Program-made: the position numbers and the translations under genes | Notes under the pieces: generated by a model | Told to the model about the DNA's origin: nothing | What the model saw: the letters and a program-made list of their open reading frames with translations, nothing else | The model's database searches: none | Source of the DNA: an uncultured Fretibacterium sp. | GTDB taxonomy: Bacteria > Synergistota > Synergistia > Synergistales > Aminobacteriaceae | NCBI RefSeq assembly: GCF_938040765.1 | Contig: NZ_CALIAA010000253.1 | Location: forward strand, 1-15,688 | Reading direction: 5' to 3' | Length of the DNA stretch: 15,688 nucleotides | Shown: piece after piece, positions 6,050 to 12,832 of the stretch | How positions within the stretch are numbered: position 1 is the first letter of the stretch | How the letters are laid out: every line of letters begins with the position of its first letter

Positions 6050-6790
6050 ATGGGCAGGAAATGGATGAGGCGTGTTTTTTCGTTGGCGCTGCCGCGCGTC
6101 TTTGTGCTTGCCACCGCCGCGTTCTGCGGCGTCGCGGTGACCACCGGGGCGGGCTACAAGCAGATGGTCGAGGAGCTGGGCAGGGCCTATCGCGAGTCGG
6201 GCGGGGCCCTCGAGGAGATGTACGGCGGTCCCATCGGCCAGGTGCTGGTCCAGATCAAGCAGGGCAGCGGGGCCGACGTGGTGATCTCGGACAGGGGGGC
6301 TTTGGAAGCGGCCTCGCAGGGGCTGGAGTTCGGCCGCATCGAACCGCTGGGCGATACGGTGCTGGTCCTGGCGTGGCGGAAGGGCCTGAGCCTCGAGTCC
6401 CCGAAGGACCTGGAGAAGCAGGAGTTCGCCCGGGTCGCCATGCCCGACCCCAAGGCGGCCATCTACGGCCGGGCCGCGTCCGCGTTCCTGAAGAGCTCCG
6501 GCATCGGCGAAAAGCTCGGGGAGAGGCTCGCGGTCGTCTCCACCGTCCCCCAGGTCTTCTCCTACCTCGCCTCCGGCGAGATGGACGCGGGGTTCGTCAA
6601 CCGCGTCATGGTGCTGAACGGCGGGCAGAAACTGGGCGGATGGTTGGAGATCGCCGAGGGATACCCGCCCCTGAGGATGGTCGCCGCGGTGGTCCAGGGG
6701 CGGGAGACGGACGCCGGGGTCCTGAGCTTCCTGGAGTTCCTGAGGGGCGAGAAGGGCAAGGAGATCCTGAAACGTCACGGCATCTGGTGA
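6050..6790 (+). CDS. modA: Periplasmic oxyanion-binding protein, divergent ModA-like
   Basis: 246 residues from ATG 6050; ATG 6065 (residue 6) with AGGAA nearby is an equally possible start. AGGAAAGG at 6031-6038 is 11 bases upstream of 6050. Residues 1-28 are a basic then hydrophobic signal peptide; the mature chain starts near VAVTTGAG. The ModA-like pattern of a type II binding protein is visible: TTGAGYKQMVEELGRAY, GGPIGQVLVQIKQGSGADVVISD, MPDPKAAIYGRAA, and a final LEFLRGEKGKEILKRHGIW. The ligand-loop serines of classical ModA (SLT near the start, SSG or SSS next) are replaced here by TGAG and GGPIG. The bound anion could therefore be molybdate, tungstate or something else. It delivers ligand to the permease encoded 91 bases downstream. 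A terminator-like hairpin starts at its stop codon. Confidence 0.87.
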   Translation: MGRKWMRRVFSLALPRVFVLATAAFCGVAVTTGAGYKQMVEELGRAYRESGGALEEMYGGPIGQVLVQIKQGSGADVVISDRGALEAASQGLEFGRIEPLGDTVLVLAWRKGLSLESPKDLEKQEFARVAMPDPKAAIYGRAASAFLKSSGIGEKLGERLAVVSTVPQVFSYLASGEMDAGFVNRVMVLNGGQKLGGWLEIAEGYPPLRMVAAVVQGRETDAGVLSFLEFLRGEKGKEILKRHGIW

Positions 6791-6810
6791 GCCCGCTTCG
6801 CGGCTTTTTT
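6790..6810 (+). terminator. Terminator-like hairpin inside the operon, between binding protein and permease genes
   Basis: AGC-C-CGC (6790-6796) pairs with GCGGCT (6800-6805), with one bulged C and a TTC loop. A run of six T (6805-6810) follows. It starts at the last base of the modA-like stop codon. It would let part of the transcripts stop here, giving more binding protein than permease, as is common in ABC operons. Confidence 0.6.
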
Positions 6811-6813
6811 CGC

Positions 6814-6835
6814 GCCCCGTCCGAGGGGGCGGGGC
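6814..6835 (+). repeat. Second GC-rich hairpin in the leader of the permease gene
   Basis: GCCCCG (6814-6819) and CGGGGC (6830-6835) form a 6-bp stem with a 10-base purine-rich loop. No T-run follows. It lies between the terminator-like hairpin and the permease ribosome-binding site and may protect the 5' end of processed permease mRNA. Confidence 0.4.
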
Positions 6836-6881
6836 CTGGAGGAGCGGCCGGCCCCTGTTTCCCGGAGGGGAGGGGAGCGCC

Positions 6882-7565
6882 GTGCCGGACGAGGCTGCCC
6901 TGAGCTTCCCCATCCTTCTCACGCTGAGGGTGTGCGTGGCCTGCGTCCTGCTTTACCTCTGCGTGGGGCTGCCCTGCGCCCGGTTCTGCAGCCGGAGGCG
7001 TGGCCTTCTGGCCCGCGCGCTGGCGTTTCTGGTGACGCTGCCGCTGATCTTCCCTCCCGTGGCGATGGGCTTCCTGCTGTTGCTGCTGTTGGGCAGGAAC
7101 GGCCCCGTTGGAGGGCCCATGGAGCGTTGGCTGGGACTGCGCATCGTCTTCTCCGAGCCGGGGGTGATCCTCTCCGCGTTCGTCGCGGGGCTGCCGCTGG
7201 TGGTCCGGCCCCTCCAAGCGGCGATGGAGCGCCCCGAACTGCGCAGGCTGGAGGAGGCCGCCCGCATCCTGGGGTGCGGGGCGATGGGGACGTTCCTTTT
7301 CGTGACGGTCCCGCAGGTCTCGAGGACGCTCTTCTCCTGCCTCCTGCTGGGGGTCGCCAGGGCCTCGGGGGAGGTGGGCATCACGATGATGCTGGGAGGG
7401 AACATCTCGGGCAGGACCAACACCCTCTCGCTGGAGATCTTCAACTGCGTGTCGCGGGGCGATTTCGACGGGGCCATGAGGCTCTGCGCCGTGCTGGCGG
7501 TCGTCGGCACGCTGCTGTATGCCCTGCTGGAGGGGTGCCGCGCACGGGGGGACGGAGGGTTTTGA
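6882..7565 (+). CDS. modB: ABC transporter permease, molybdate/tungstate type (ModB-like)
   Basis: 227 residues from GTG 6882, preceded by a purine-rich GGAGGGGAGGGGAG run (6864-6877). About five hydrophobic membrane segments are visible: residues near 8-30, 44-70, 85-107, 140-165 and 197-220. Between the third and fourth lies the EAA loop LEEAARILGCGAMGTFLFVTVPQV, which docks onto the ATPase. This size and topology match ModB/CysT-type permeases, which form a homodimeric channel in the inner membrane. The late GEVGITMMLGGNISGRTNTL region is typical of ModB. It lies 91 bases after the binding-protein gene, past a terminator-like hairpin, and 55 bases before the ModD gene. Confidence 0.93.
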   Translation: MPDEAALSFPILLTLRVCVACVLLYLCVGLPCARFCSRRRGLLARALAFLVTLPLIFPPVAMGFLLLLLLGRNGPVGGPMERWLGLRIVFSEPGVILSAFVAGLPLVVRPLQAAMERPELRRLEEAARILGCGAMGTFLFVTVPQVSRTLFSCLLLGVARASGEVGITMMLGGNISGRTNTLSLEIFNCVSRGDFDGAMRLCAVLAVVGTLLYALLEGCRARGDGGF

Positions 7566-7620
7566 ACGCGGGCGGGGTCCGGCCGGATGGGCGGGCCGCC
7601 CGAAGGGAGGAGATGCGCCG

Positions 7621-8475
7621 ATGTTTTTCGTACCCGAAAGCCGTATAGAGGCCTGGATCGAGGAGGACCTCCACCTGATGGACCTGACCGTGGACGCCCT
7701 CGGCATAGAGGACCGTCCCGGCTGCGTGGAGTGCTTCCCGAAGGAGGACTGCGTGATCGCCGGGGTGGAGGAGGCCGCCCGGATATTCCGGGCCGTCGGG
7801 GCCCTGGCGGAGGAGGTACGGCCAAGCGGCAGCCGCTTGCCCGCCGGGACCGTCTGCCTCCGTGCCGAGGGGACGGCCGGGCGGCTGCACGCCGTCTACA
7901 AGGCGGCGCAGAACGTCATGGAGTACGCCTCCGGCATCGCCACGCGGACCGCCGGGGTCGTGCGGAACGCGAGGGCCGCGTCCCCGTCCGTGGAGGTTGC
8001 GGTGACCCGCAAGCACTTCCCGGGGACGAAGCACCTCTCCGTGAGGGCCGCTCTGGCCGGCGGGGCGACCGTGCACCGGCTGGGCCTGTCGGAGTCCATT
8101 CTCGTCTTCGACCAGCATCGGGCTTTCATGGACGAGGCGGAGTTCCTGTCCGCGATCCCGAGGATGGCCGCGCGCTTTCCGGAGAGGAGGATCATGGCGG
8201 AGGCCGGTTCCGTGGAGGAGGCCGTCCGGTTCGCGGAGGCCGGAGTCCAGGTGATCCAGTGCGAGCGTTTTTCGCCCGACGCGCTGCGGGAGTGCGCCGA
8301 GCGGGTGCGCCGAATCCAACCCGGGGTCCGCATCTCCGCCGCCGGGGGCATCAACGCGGACAATGCGGCGGACTACGCCGCGGCGGGGGCGGACGTCCTG
8401 GTCACGTCCTGGGTCTACTTCGGCAGGCCCCAGGACGTCAAGATGAAGTTCTCCGCCGCTCGGGCCCGGTTTTGA
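7621..8475 (+). CDS. modD: ModD, nicotinate-nucleotide pyrophosphorylase-like protein of molybdate operons
   Basis: 284 residues from ATG 7621, with GGGAGGAG 8 bases upstream. A longer frame from 7519 would run into the permease gene and is not favoured. It is homologous to quinolinate phosphoribosyltransferase (NadC): SGIATRTAGVVRNA, then TRKHFPGTKHLSVRAALAGGATVHRLGL, then EAGSVEEAVRFAEAGVQVIQ, and a late AAGGINADNAADYAAAGADVLVTS barrel motif. The TRK...PG...HR residues of the phosphoribosyl site are kept. NadC itself has ERTALN before the SGIAT motif, while this protein has AAQNVMEY. Together with the operon position, that supports ModD over NadC. ModD's reaction is not established; it is known mainly from molybdenum transport clusters. 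Its presence is the best evidence that this transporter concerns molybdenum or tungsten. Confidence 0.9.
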   Translation: MFFVPESRIEAWIEEDLHLMDLTVDALGIEDRPGCVECFPKEDCVIAGVEEAARIFRAVGALAEEVRPSGSRLPAGTVCLRAEGTAGRLHAVYKAAQNVMEYASGIATRTAGVVRNARAASPSVEVAVTRKHFPGTKHLSVRAALAGGATVHRLGLSESILVFDQHRAFMDEAEFLSAIPRMAARFPERRIMAEAGSVEEAVRFAEAGVQVIQCERFSPDALRECAERVRRIQPGVRISAAGGINADNAADYAAAGADVLVTSWVYFGRPQDVKMKFSAARARF

Positions 8476-8487
8476 CCGGCGGCGTCC

Positions 8488-9378
8488 ATGATGGAATGGG
8501 TTGGTAAAATCGCGGGGCGGGCGTTGCCGTGCGCCCTGGTGGCCGTGCTCCTCCTCTGCGGATGCTGCCTTGCCGGGGAGGCGCGCCCGGAGCGGGCATT
8601 CGACGCTCCGTACGGCGTTTTTATCGGGATGAGAGGCAGCGAGGCGCTGAGGGACCGGCGCGTCCTGCGGACCAGGGTGCTGGTCGTCGACCCGGCCCAT
8701 TTCGAGGAGCGGGAGATCGCGTCTCTGAAGGAGTCGGGCCACACGGTGTACGGCTATCTGAACGTGGGCTCCCTGGAGGCGTTCCGCCCGTATTACGGCA
8801 GGTTCAGAAAATTTGTCCTGGGAAGGTACGAGAATTGGGACGGGGAGTGGTGGATCGATGTATCCGCCGCGCCGTGGCGGGATTTCGTCGTCTCCGAGCT
8901 GGCCGCGGGGTATCTGCGGAAGGGAATCGACGGATTCTTCGTCGATAACTGCGACGTCTATCACTACAGGAAGGCCCGCGGGATCTTCGACGGGCTGACG
9001 GAGGTGCTGCGCCGGCTCTCGGGGTACGGGCTGGAGGTCCTCATCAACGGCGGGGACGAGTATGCGACGGCCGCGCTGGAGGAGTACGGGAGCATCGAGG
9101 GCCTGTTCTCCGGGGTGAACCAGGAGACCGTGTTCACCAGGATAGATTTTGATAAGGTAAATTTTGATAAGCTGAATTTTGAAACGGGCGCCTTCGGCAG
9201 GAGCCGGGAGGAGGACCGACGGTATTTCCTGTCCTATCTCGAGAGGATGGAGAGGGCCGGGGCGAAGGTCCGCCTGCTCGAGTATACGCGGGACGCGGAT
9301 ACGGCGAGGGAGATCGAACGCTTTTGCGGGGCCAGGGGGTGGGAGTGTTTCATCTCCGGGTCCGTGGAGCTGGACTGA
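8488..9378 (+). CDS. Exported GH114-like (endo-alpha-1,4-polygalactosaminidase-related) glycosidase
   Basis: 296 residues. Start ATG 8488 is 12 bases after the ModD stop and lacks a clear ribosome-binding site, so coupling to ModD translation is likely. Residues 1-30 form a signal peptide with a cysteine-rich end (LLLCGCCLAG) that could be a non-canonical lipobox. The body fits the TM1410/GH114 barrel: VFIG, VVDPAHF, YGYLNVGSLEAFRPYY, WWIDVSAAPWRDFVVSELAAGY, GIDGFFVDNCD (Asp148, Asp153) and GVNQETVF (Glu213). Asp153 and Glu213 sit where the family's acidic catalytic pair is expected. Such enzymes cut galactosaminogalactan-like polymers, but bacterial members are mostly untested. An AT-rich tandem repeat codes for FDKVNFDKLNF at about 221-231. 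Why it follows a metal-transport operon is unclear. Confidence 0.85.
   Translation: MMEWVGKIAGRALPCALVAVLLLCGCCLAGEARPERAFDAPYGVFIGMRGSEALRDRRVLRTRVLVVDPAHFEEREIASLKESGHTVYGYLNVGSLEAFRPYYGRFRKFVLGRYENWDGEWWIDVSAAPWRDFVVSELAAGYLRKGIDGFFVDNCDVYHYRKARGIFDGLTEVLRRLSGYGLEVLINGGDEYATAALEEYGSIEGLFSGVNQETVFTRIDFDKVNFDKLNFETGAFGRSREEDRRYFLSYLERMERAGAKVRLLEYTRDADTAREIERFCGARGWECFISGSVELD
9146..9184 (+). repeat. In-frame 15-bp tandem repeat inside the GH114-like gene
   Basis: ATTTTGATAAGGTAA (9146-9160), ATTTTGATAAGCTGA (9161-9175) and a partial ATTTTGAAA (9176-9184). The unit is five codons and encodes N/D-F-D-K-V/L. It is strikingly AT-rich within a GC-rich gene and follows the putative catalytic Glu by eight residues. 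Confidence 0.85.
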
Positions 9379-9379
9379 A

Positions 9380-9408
9380 TGACCTGCCAGCCATCGTCTG
9401 ACAGGTCA
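9380..9408. repeat. Inverted repeat just after the GH114-like gene
   Basis: TGACCTG (9380-9386) and CAGGTCA (9402-9408) are perfect inverted arms, with CAG/CTG able to extend the pairing inside. It begins two bases past the stop codon and marks the point where base composition falls. There is no T-run, so it is not a clear terminator. It may be a junction or regulatory dyad. Confidence 0.5.
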
Positions 9409-9455
9409 ATTCGCGAACTCCCTGACCATTGCCTGCGTCATGCAAATAAACTGGG

Positions 9456-9611
9456 ATGTGGCGGGAGAAAGGTCGTTTGAATGAAGAAATCCTTGACCCG
9501 CTGGACCTCATTCAGCGTTATGAAGAACAGCGTGCTTCTCTGAACGCCGAAATCGGCCGGGTGCTGGCGGAAATTACCGCTCATTTAGGGGATGGCAGGA
9601 AGGATGAATAA
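9456..9611 (+). pseudogene. Remnant of the 3' end of a gene, probably type I restriction methylase subunit hsdM
   Basis: The frame is open from 9450 and ends at TAA 9609-9611; an in-frame TAA at 9447 blocks it upstream. The readable part (from about 9480) is NEEILDPLDLIQRYEEQ followed by a heptad-like stretch ending LAEITAHLGDGRKDE. This resembles the C-terminal coiled coil of HsdM-type methylases. It overlaps the rhuM start by 8 bases, as expected for an operon partner, and shares rhuM's lower GC. No methylase catalytic motif (such as NPPF) remains. The identity rests on general resemblance plus the rhuM neighbour, so it is tentative. It could also be a small independent gene of 51 residues. 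Confidence 0.5.
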
Positions 9612-10626
9612 TTTACCCGCTGAAAAAAGCAAGGGCGACGTCATTATTTATCAGTCAGAAAATGGTGACACCAAAATTGATGTGCGCTTTGAGGATGAAA
9701 CCGTCTGGCTGACAAAGGTGCAGATGGCAGAACTGTTCCAGTCCTCCAGAACGAATATCGTCGAACATATTCGGAACATTTATGCAGAAGGTGAACTGGA
9801 TAAGGAGTCAACCTGTCGGATTTTCCGACAGGTTCACCAAGAAGGAAATCGCGAAGTTGCAAGAGAAATACCGCATTATAACCTCGATATGATTATCTCG
9901 CTCGGCTACCGAGTGAAGTCTTCTATTGCGACGCAGTTCCGGCGCTGGGCGACCGCGCGCTTAAAAGAGTATATGATCAAGGGCTTCACCATGGACGATG
10001 AACGCTTGAAAAATCTTGGAGGCGGAAACTACTGGCGCGAGCTGTTAGACCGCATCCGCGACATCCGTTCTTCCGAAAAAGTGATGTACCGCCAGGTGCT
10101 CGACCTTTATGCCACCAGCGTGGATTATAATCCCAAAAGCACCGAATCTGTTGCCTTTTTCAAGATGGTGCAGAATAAGCTGCACTATGCAGCGCACGGA
10201 CATACCGCTGCAGAAGTAATCTATGAGCGGGCAGATGCCGAAAAGCCGTTTATGGGGTTAACGTCTTTCTCCGGTGATTTTCCAACGATGAAGGATATTT
10301 CCGTTGCGAAAAATTATCTTTCCGAAGCAGAATTGAAAATCCTGAACAATCTGGTTTCGGGATATTTTGACTTTGCCGAAATTCAGGCCATGCGCCATAT
10401 GCCCATGTATATGAGCGACTATGTGGAAAACCTTGACCGCATTCTTTCTACCACAGGCGAGGCGCTTTTAACCGGTGCCGGAAAAGTCAGCCATGCCCAG
10501 GCACTTGAAAAAGCAAAGGCGGAGTATAAAAAATATCAGGTGCAGAACCTTTCTCCAGTAGAGGAAGAGTATTTGCAGACCATTCGTACCATTGAAAAGA
10601 CGGCAAAAGAGGGGGGCGCAAAATGA
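9604..10626 (+). CDS. rhuM: RhuM family protein
   Basis: 340 residues. ATG 9604 is preferred over ATG 9592 because AGGA lies close upstream and the 8-base overlap with the preceding frame is typical of operons. The family pattern is intact: VIIYQSENGDTKIDVRFEDETVWLTKVQMAELF, NIVEHIRNIYAEGELD, HYNLDMIISLGYRVKS, TQFRRWATARLKEYMIKGF, a central VAFFKMVQNKLHYAAHGHTAAEVIYERAD, and a C-terminal helical tail ending near SPVEEEYLQTI. RhuM was named from a Salmonella pathogenicity island. Homologues are common inside type I restriction-modification operons; the biochemical role is unknown. No signal peptide or membrane segment is seen. Base composition and A/T-ending codons differ sharply from all flanking genes, so it was acquired by transfer. 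The reading frame is undamaged, unlike its neighbours. Confidence 0.92.
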   Translation: MNNLPAEKSKGDVIIYQSENGDTKIDVRFEDETVWLTKVQMAELFQSSRTNIVEHIRNIYAEGELDKESTCRIFRQVHQEGNREVAREIPHYNLDMIISLGYRVKSSIATQFRRWATARLKEYMIKGFTMDDERLKNLGGGNYWRELLDRIRDIRSSEKVMYRQVLDLYATSVDYNPKSTESVAFFKMVQNKLHYAAHGHTAAEVIYERADAEKPFMGLTSFSGDFPTMKDISVAKNYLSEAELKILNNLVSGYFDFAEIQAMRHMPMYMSDYVENLDRILSTTGEALLTGAGKVSHAQALEKAKAEYKKYQVQNLSPVEEEYLQTIRTIEKTAKEGGAK

Positions 10627-10676
10627 CCGAACAAGCGGCGCAAGCCCCGCCCTTCAGGGCTGGGGTGAGCCGCTGA
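10623..10676 (+). pseudogene. First codons of a truncated gene after rhuM
   Basis: ATG 10623 overlaps the rhuM stop in an ATGA and opens a frame of only 17 codons (MTEQAAQAPPFRAGVSR). The overlap suggests a third operon gene, for example hsdS, cut off after roughly six codons. From 10644 the sequence belongs to the hairpin described next. The identity of the lost gene cannot be read. Confidence 0.35.
10644..10666. repeat. Bulged hairpin resembling an IS200/IS605-family end
   Basis: GCCCC-GCCC (10644-10652, with flanking C/G pairs) folds on GGGC-T-GGGGT (10657-10666). This leaves a TTCA loop and one unpaired T. AGCCCCG...GGGG hairpins with a bulged T are typical of the subterminal palindromes at IS200/IS605 ends. 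No transposase or TnpB gene is present, so at most a remnant remains. A chance hairpin cannot be excluded. Confidence 0.45.
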
Positions 10677-10731
10677 AAACATAAAATATCTTACCCAATA
10701 GAGACCAGACTTAGGCAGCGGCTCAGCGGCT
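10666..10731. repeat. Inverted and direct repeats at the right edge of the low-GC island
   Basis: TGAGCCGCTG (10666-10675) is perfectly inverted as CAGCGGCTCA (10716-10725). The right arm also forms a direct repeat, CAGCGGCT at 10716-10723 and 10724-10731. The 40 bases between are AT-rich. The structure lies at the junction between the island and the downstream peptidase gene, and may also be its 3' stem-loop. Confidence 0.6.
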
Positions 10732-10752
10732 ACCCTCCGGCACGGCGATTCC

Positions 10753-12750
10753 CTACACCTTCTCCACGAACCACCGCACGATCTCCCGCATCCGGGCCAG
10801 GCGCGGCCTGGGGCGTCCGGACCGGCTCAGCTCGTGGTTCTCGCCCTTGAAGACGCACAGCCGCGCCTCCACCCCGTTGCGCCGGAGCGCCGTGAAGAAC
10901 TGGAGCCCCTGGGAGAGCTCGCAGCGATGGTCCTCGTCCGAGTGGATGATCAGGGTCGGGGTGCGCGCCTGATCGGCGTACTTGAGGGGCGACTGGTTCC
11001 AGAGCTCGTCCACACCGCTCCAGATGTCGGCCGCCTGCTGGTCCGGGACGAAGAAATAGCCGATGTCGGTGATCCCGGCCATCGAGACCCAGTTGCAGAT
11101 GCTGCGCTGCGTGACGGCCGCGCGGAAGCGGTCGGTTCGGCCGACGATCCAGTTGGTCATGAACCCGCCGTAGGAGCCGCCGGTCACGCCCAGGCGGTCG
11201 CGGTCCACGAAGGGGAGCGTGTCGGAGGCCCAGTCCACGAAGGCCATCAGGTCCTCGTAGTCGACGGTGCCGTAACGGCCCCGGATGTCGGCGAAGGCGT
11301 TCCCCTTTCCGTCGCTGCCCCGCGGGTTGCAGAACAGCACGGCGAACCCCTCCGCGGCCCAGCACTGCATCTCGTGCACGAAGACGTCCCCGAACGTCAT
11401 CTTGGGCCCGCCGTGGATGTGCAGCAGGGTCGGGTACTTCTTGCCGACCTCGAAGCCGACGGGGCGCATGTACCAGCAGTCCAGCCCCTCGGGGGTGCCG
11501 TTCTCCAGGCGGACGTACTCGGGGACGCTCAGGTCCTTCCCCTCCAGGGCCGCGGCGTTGAAGTCCGTGAGGCGGCGCTCCCTCCCGGCCTCCACCAGGT
11601 ACAGCTCCTGAAGGCCCAGCCCCTCGAGCCCGACCACGGCGGCGCGGCCGTCCCGGACGTCGTAGTCCTCGATGCTGCGCAGCTCCTGCGAGACCTGCAC
11701 GACGCCTCCGTGCGCGTCGACCGTGTGCAGGTGCGAGCGGTATCCGTCCGTCGAGACGAACCACGCCCGGTCCCCATCCACCCGAAAGGCCTGAGCCTGG
11801 TCGGTCAGGCCGTACCGGCAGTCGCAGATCACGGAGTTCCTCAGTCCCCGGTCGAGCTCGGGCGTCAGGCATTTCGGGGCGCCGTCCCCCGCCAGGTAGA
11901 AGCGCACGTTTTCGTTGTGCCCGTGACGCTTCATGTCCGTTCCCGTCAGCAGCAGGCCGCCCGCGAACGCATCCGCGCAGGACCAGGCGAAGTGGGCCTG
12001 AGGCACGCGCTCCGCCATCTCGCCGGACTCCAGGTCGAACTCCCACACACCGCTCGTCTCCGGCATCACGTCCCTGTAGACGACCCCCGTGACCAGCGCC
12101 CGCCGGCGGTCGGCCGAGAGGCGCACCCGGCGGACCTCCATGTCGCGGGGCGACAGGTCCCTGAGCTCCCCCGAGGCGGGGGTGAAGAGGGAGAGCGTGC
12201 GGCGGGACTGCGCGGTGAAGCCCTTGCCGTTCGTGCAGAACGGGATCTGCTCGAGAACCCGATAGTCCGCGTCCTCGAAGCGCTCCGGCTCGCGGGGGTC
12301 GACGGTCCAGAGCAGGAGGCGGCCCTCGTCGAGCGCCCAGAGCTCGGTCACCTCGCGGGGAACCTCGGCCAGGAGGCGCGCTTCCCCTCCCGTTACGGGA
12401 ATGCTGTAGATGCGGGCGGTCCTGGCGTCGGGGTCCGCGTCAGGGCCCGATGAAGCGCCCTCGGCAGGCTGGTGCGCCCGGCCGCTGACGAAGATCAGGG
12501 CGGCTCCCGAGGGGTCCCAGCAGAAGGCCCGCTCCGCCCCGGACGCGGTCAGGGGGGTGCACGTCTCCGTGTTCAGGCTGTACACCCAAAGGTCCGAGAG
12601 GTAGCGGTTGCCCTCCAGGTCGGCCCGGTGCACGGCGAAGGCGATCCTCGAGCCGTCGGGCGAGAAGCGGGGCGCCGACAGAAAACGGTATCGGAGCAGG
12701 TCGTGGAAGACTACGCGCGCGTCGGAGGTCTTGTCCTCATGTTTCTCCAT
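10753..12750 (-). CDS. S9-family serine peptidase (acylaminoacyl/dipeptidyl peptidase type)
   Basis: 665 residues from the ATG ending at 12750; AAAGGGA lies about 10 bases upstream. The N-terminal two thirds (about 15-400) are beta-propeller blades, seen as repeated segments such as APRFSPDGSRIAFAV, LWVYSLNTET and FCWDPSGAALIFVSG. The last 260 residues are the alpha/beta-hydrolase domain. The catalytic triad can be placed: Ser526 in GGSYGG, Asp607 in HSDEDHR, and His639 in ENHELS. There is no signal peptide, so it is cytosolic and most likely acts on short peptides that enter the propeller pore. It is the last of three - strand genes, 82 bases after the phosphotransacylase gene, with two small hairpins in the gap. 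Whether it removes dipeptides, acyl-amino acids or cuts internally is not decided by sequence. Confidence 0.94.
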   Translation of the reverse strand: MEKHEDKTSDARVVFHDLLRYRFLSAPRFSPDGSRIAFAVHRADLEGNRYLSDLWVYSLNTETCTPLTASGAERAFCWDPSGAALIFVSGRAHQPAEGASSGPDADPDARTARIYSIPVTGGEARLLAEVPREVTELWALDEGRLLLWTVDPREPERFEDADYRVLEQIPFCTNGKGFTAQSRRTLSLFTPASGELRDLSPRDMEVRRVRLSADRRRALVTGVVYRDVMPETSGVWEFDLESGEMAERVPQAHFAWSCADAFAGGLLLTGTDMKRHGHNENVRFYLAGDGAPKCLTPELDRGLRNSVICDCRYGLTDQAQAFRVDGDRAWFVSTDGYRSHLHTVDAHGGVVQVSQELRSIEDYDVRDGRAAVVGLEGLGLQELYLVEAGRERRLTDFNAAALEGKDLSVPEYVRLENGTPEGLDCWYMRPVGFEVGKKYPTLLHIHGGPKMTFGDVFVHEMQCWAAEGFAVLFCNPRGSDGKGNAFADIRGRYGTVDYEDLMAFVDWASDTLPFVDRDRLGVTGGSYGGFMTNWIVGRTDRFRAAVTQRSICNWVSMAGITDIGYFFVPDQQAADIWSGVDELWNQSPLKYADQARTPTLIIHSDEDHRCELSQGLQFFTALRRNGVEARLCVFKGENHELSRSGRPRPRLARMREIVRWFVEKV

Positions 12751-12785
12751 GACGAATCGATCCCTTTCTGAAAACTGATGCCGAA

Positions 12786-12826
12786 GGCCGGTTCCGAAAG
12801 CCGGCCGGGGCAGGGGGCCGTCCCCG
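12786..12826 (-). repeat. Two adjacent hairpins between the phosphotransacylase and peptidase genes
   Basis: CGGGG/CCCCG arms (12806-12810 and 12822-12826) and GGCCGG/CCGGCC arms (12786-12791 and 12801-12806) share one base. In the - strand RNA they follow the phosphotransacylase stop. No T-run follows either, so they are more likely to affect mRNA stability or pausing than to terminate fully. Confidence 0.45.
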
Positions 12827-12832
12827 AATCCG

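Noticed and set aside
7519..7620. Upstream extension of the ModD frame
   Set aside because: It would overlap the permease gene, and the sequence is not ModD-like; ATG 7621 has a good ribosome-binding site.
10834..12453. A 539-codon open frame on the + strand opposite the S9 peptidase
   Set aside because: Antisense shadow of a strongly supported gene, with repetitive Val/Arg/Gly-rich translation and no recognisable motif.
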